NCBI GenBank assembly: GCA_016840645.1
Contig: JAEORY010000284.1
Location: 1-5,704 of the forward strand
Direction: 5' to 3'
Length of the DNA stretch: 5,704 nt
Source: Candidatus Borrarchaeota archaeon
GTDB taxonomy: Archaea; Asgardarchaeota; Sifarchaeia; Borrarchaeales; Borrarchaeaceae
Shown: positions 5,357 through 5,704 of the stretch, piece after piece
How the letters are laid out: each line of letters opens with the position of its first letter
Numbering within the stretch: position 1 is the first letter of the stretch
Position numbers and translations under genes: made by a program
The notes under the pieces: model-generated
The model's input: only the letters and a program-made list of their open reading frames with translations
The model's database searches: none
What the model was told of the DNA's origin: nothing

Positions 5357-5704
5357 TTATAGGTATTTTTCAATATAAGCCTTAATGTTGAATTTCGATT
5401 TAAGTCCATTATAACTCATGTACCGAATTTTTCCAAAGACTTTGCGCGATTTCCAAGCCCTGTCATGTACCCCTCCAATGCCCCATGCAATTCCTACATA
5501 TCCATTGGGGTCTCGCCCGTCAAGTTCATATTTGTCATTAAGGTAAATAGCAATCTCTAAGGCTTTTTCAGGTGATTCTGTCCACTCCAATATTTTTTTT
5601 GCCCAATACATTCTCATATAACCATGCATTTTCCCTGTTTGAACCATTTCTATTTGTGCAGTATTCCAGGCATCATCATGAGTTCGGGCATTTTCAAATT
5701 CATC
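5357..5704 (-). CDS. Class II CPD photolyase, C-terminal part (5' end beyond the window)
   Basis: The minus-strand frame is open from the right edge to a TAA at 5359-5357, giving the last 115 residues. The open frame continues upstream of the internal ATG at 5647 with recognisable family sequence, so that ATG is not the real start. Motifs [60 protein letters not shown] and [11 protein letters not shown] are the C-terminal FAD- and DNA-binding part of class II deoxyribodipyrimidine photolyases, which use light and reduced FAD to split cyclobutane pyrimidine dimers. The tryptophans at visible residues 13, 34 and 41 have the same spacing (21 and 7) as the electron-transfer triad W360/W381/W388 of the Methanosarcina mazei enzyme. 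The C-terminus KAYIEKYL ends normally. The missing part should carry the N-terminal Rossmann domain. Confidence 0.95.
   Translation of the reverse strand, partial: DEFENARTHDDAWNTAQIEMVQTGKMHGYMRMYWAKKILEWTESPEKALEIAIYLNDKYELDGRDPNGYVGIAWGIGGVHDRAWKSRKVFGKIRYMSYNGLKSKFNIKAYIEKYL

Noticed and set aside
5357..5647. ATG at 5647 as the start of a small 96-residue protein
   Set aside because: The frame remains open to the window edge and the upstream codons encode conserved class II photolyase sequence, so the gene is simply cut off.
1..5704. CRISPR arrays, insertion sequences, long direct repeats, attachment sites
   Set aside because: No regularly spaced repeats, terminal inverted repeats or transposase/integrase motifs were seen on either strand.

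Overview
This window most likely comes from an archaeon, probably of the TACK or Asgard side of the tree, and I lean weakly towards a Bathyarchaeia-like organism. The evidence is a Trm112-type zinc ribbon, archaeal TATA-like boxes, T-tract terminators, a tRNA without an encoded CCA but with two introns at non-anticodon positions, a class II photolyase, and a full-length homologue of the eukaryotic oligosaccharyltransferase subunit ribophorin I. The DNA is AT-rich and gene-dense, and no stretch over 300 bases lacks a gene. I see no insertion sequence, CRISPR array or phage signature.

Layout from left to right. Positions 1-844 (minus) hold the N-terminal 281 codons of a DUF354-family, GT-B-fold glycosyltransferase-like protein that runs off the left edge. 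A 101-bp divergent promoter region separates it from a small Trm112-like methyltransferase activator at 946-1215 (plus). A tRNA-Gln(TTG) follows on the minus strand at 1333-1471, interrupted by about 30 nt in the D-loop and 35 nt in the variable region. Endonuclease IV (nfo) is at 1611-2483 (plus). It converges on a large minus-strand gene at 2582-4369 that encodes the ribophorin-I-like membrane protein. Upstream of that gene, also on the minus strand, are a hexapeptide-repeat (left-handed beta-helix) sugar acyltransferase at 4494-5270 and the C-terminal 115 residues of a class II CPD photolyase at 5357-5704, which is cut by the right edge.

Two themes appear. One is DNA repair: AP endonuclease IV and a photolyase. 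The other is surface glycan synthesis and transfer: a WbpD-like acyltransferase of the kind that acetylates amino groups on nucleotide sugars, a DUF354 GT-B protein, and the ribophorin-I-like protein. In eukaryotes, ribophorin I is an accessory subunit of the enzyme that transfers N-glycans to proteins.

The most notable item is the ribophorin I homologue. It appears colinear with the human protein over its whole length: signal peptide, two-part lumenal region, one transmembrane helix and a helical cytosolic tail. It also carries ten N-glycosylation sequons, all on the outer side of its membrane anchor. The second is the doubly interrupted tRNA-Gln. Family assignments rest on motifs recognised by eye and on recalled reference sequences; no database search was run.
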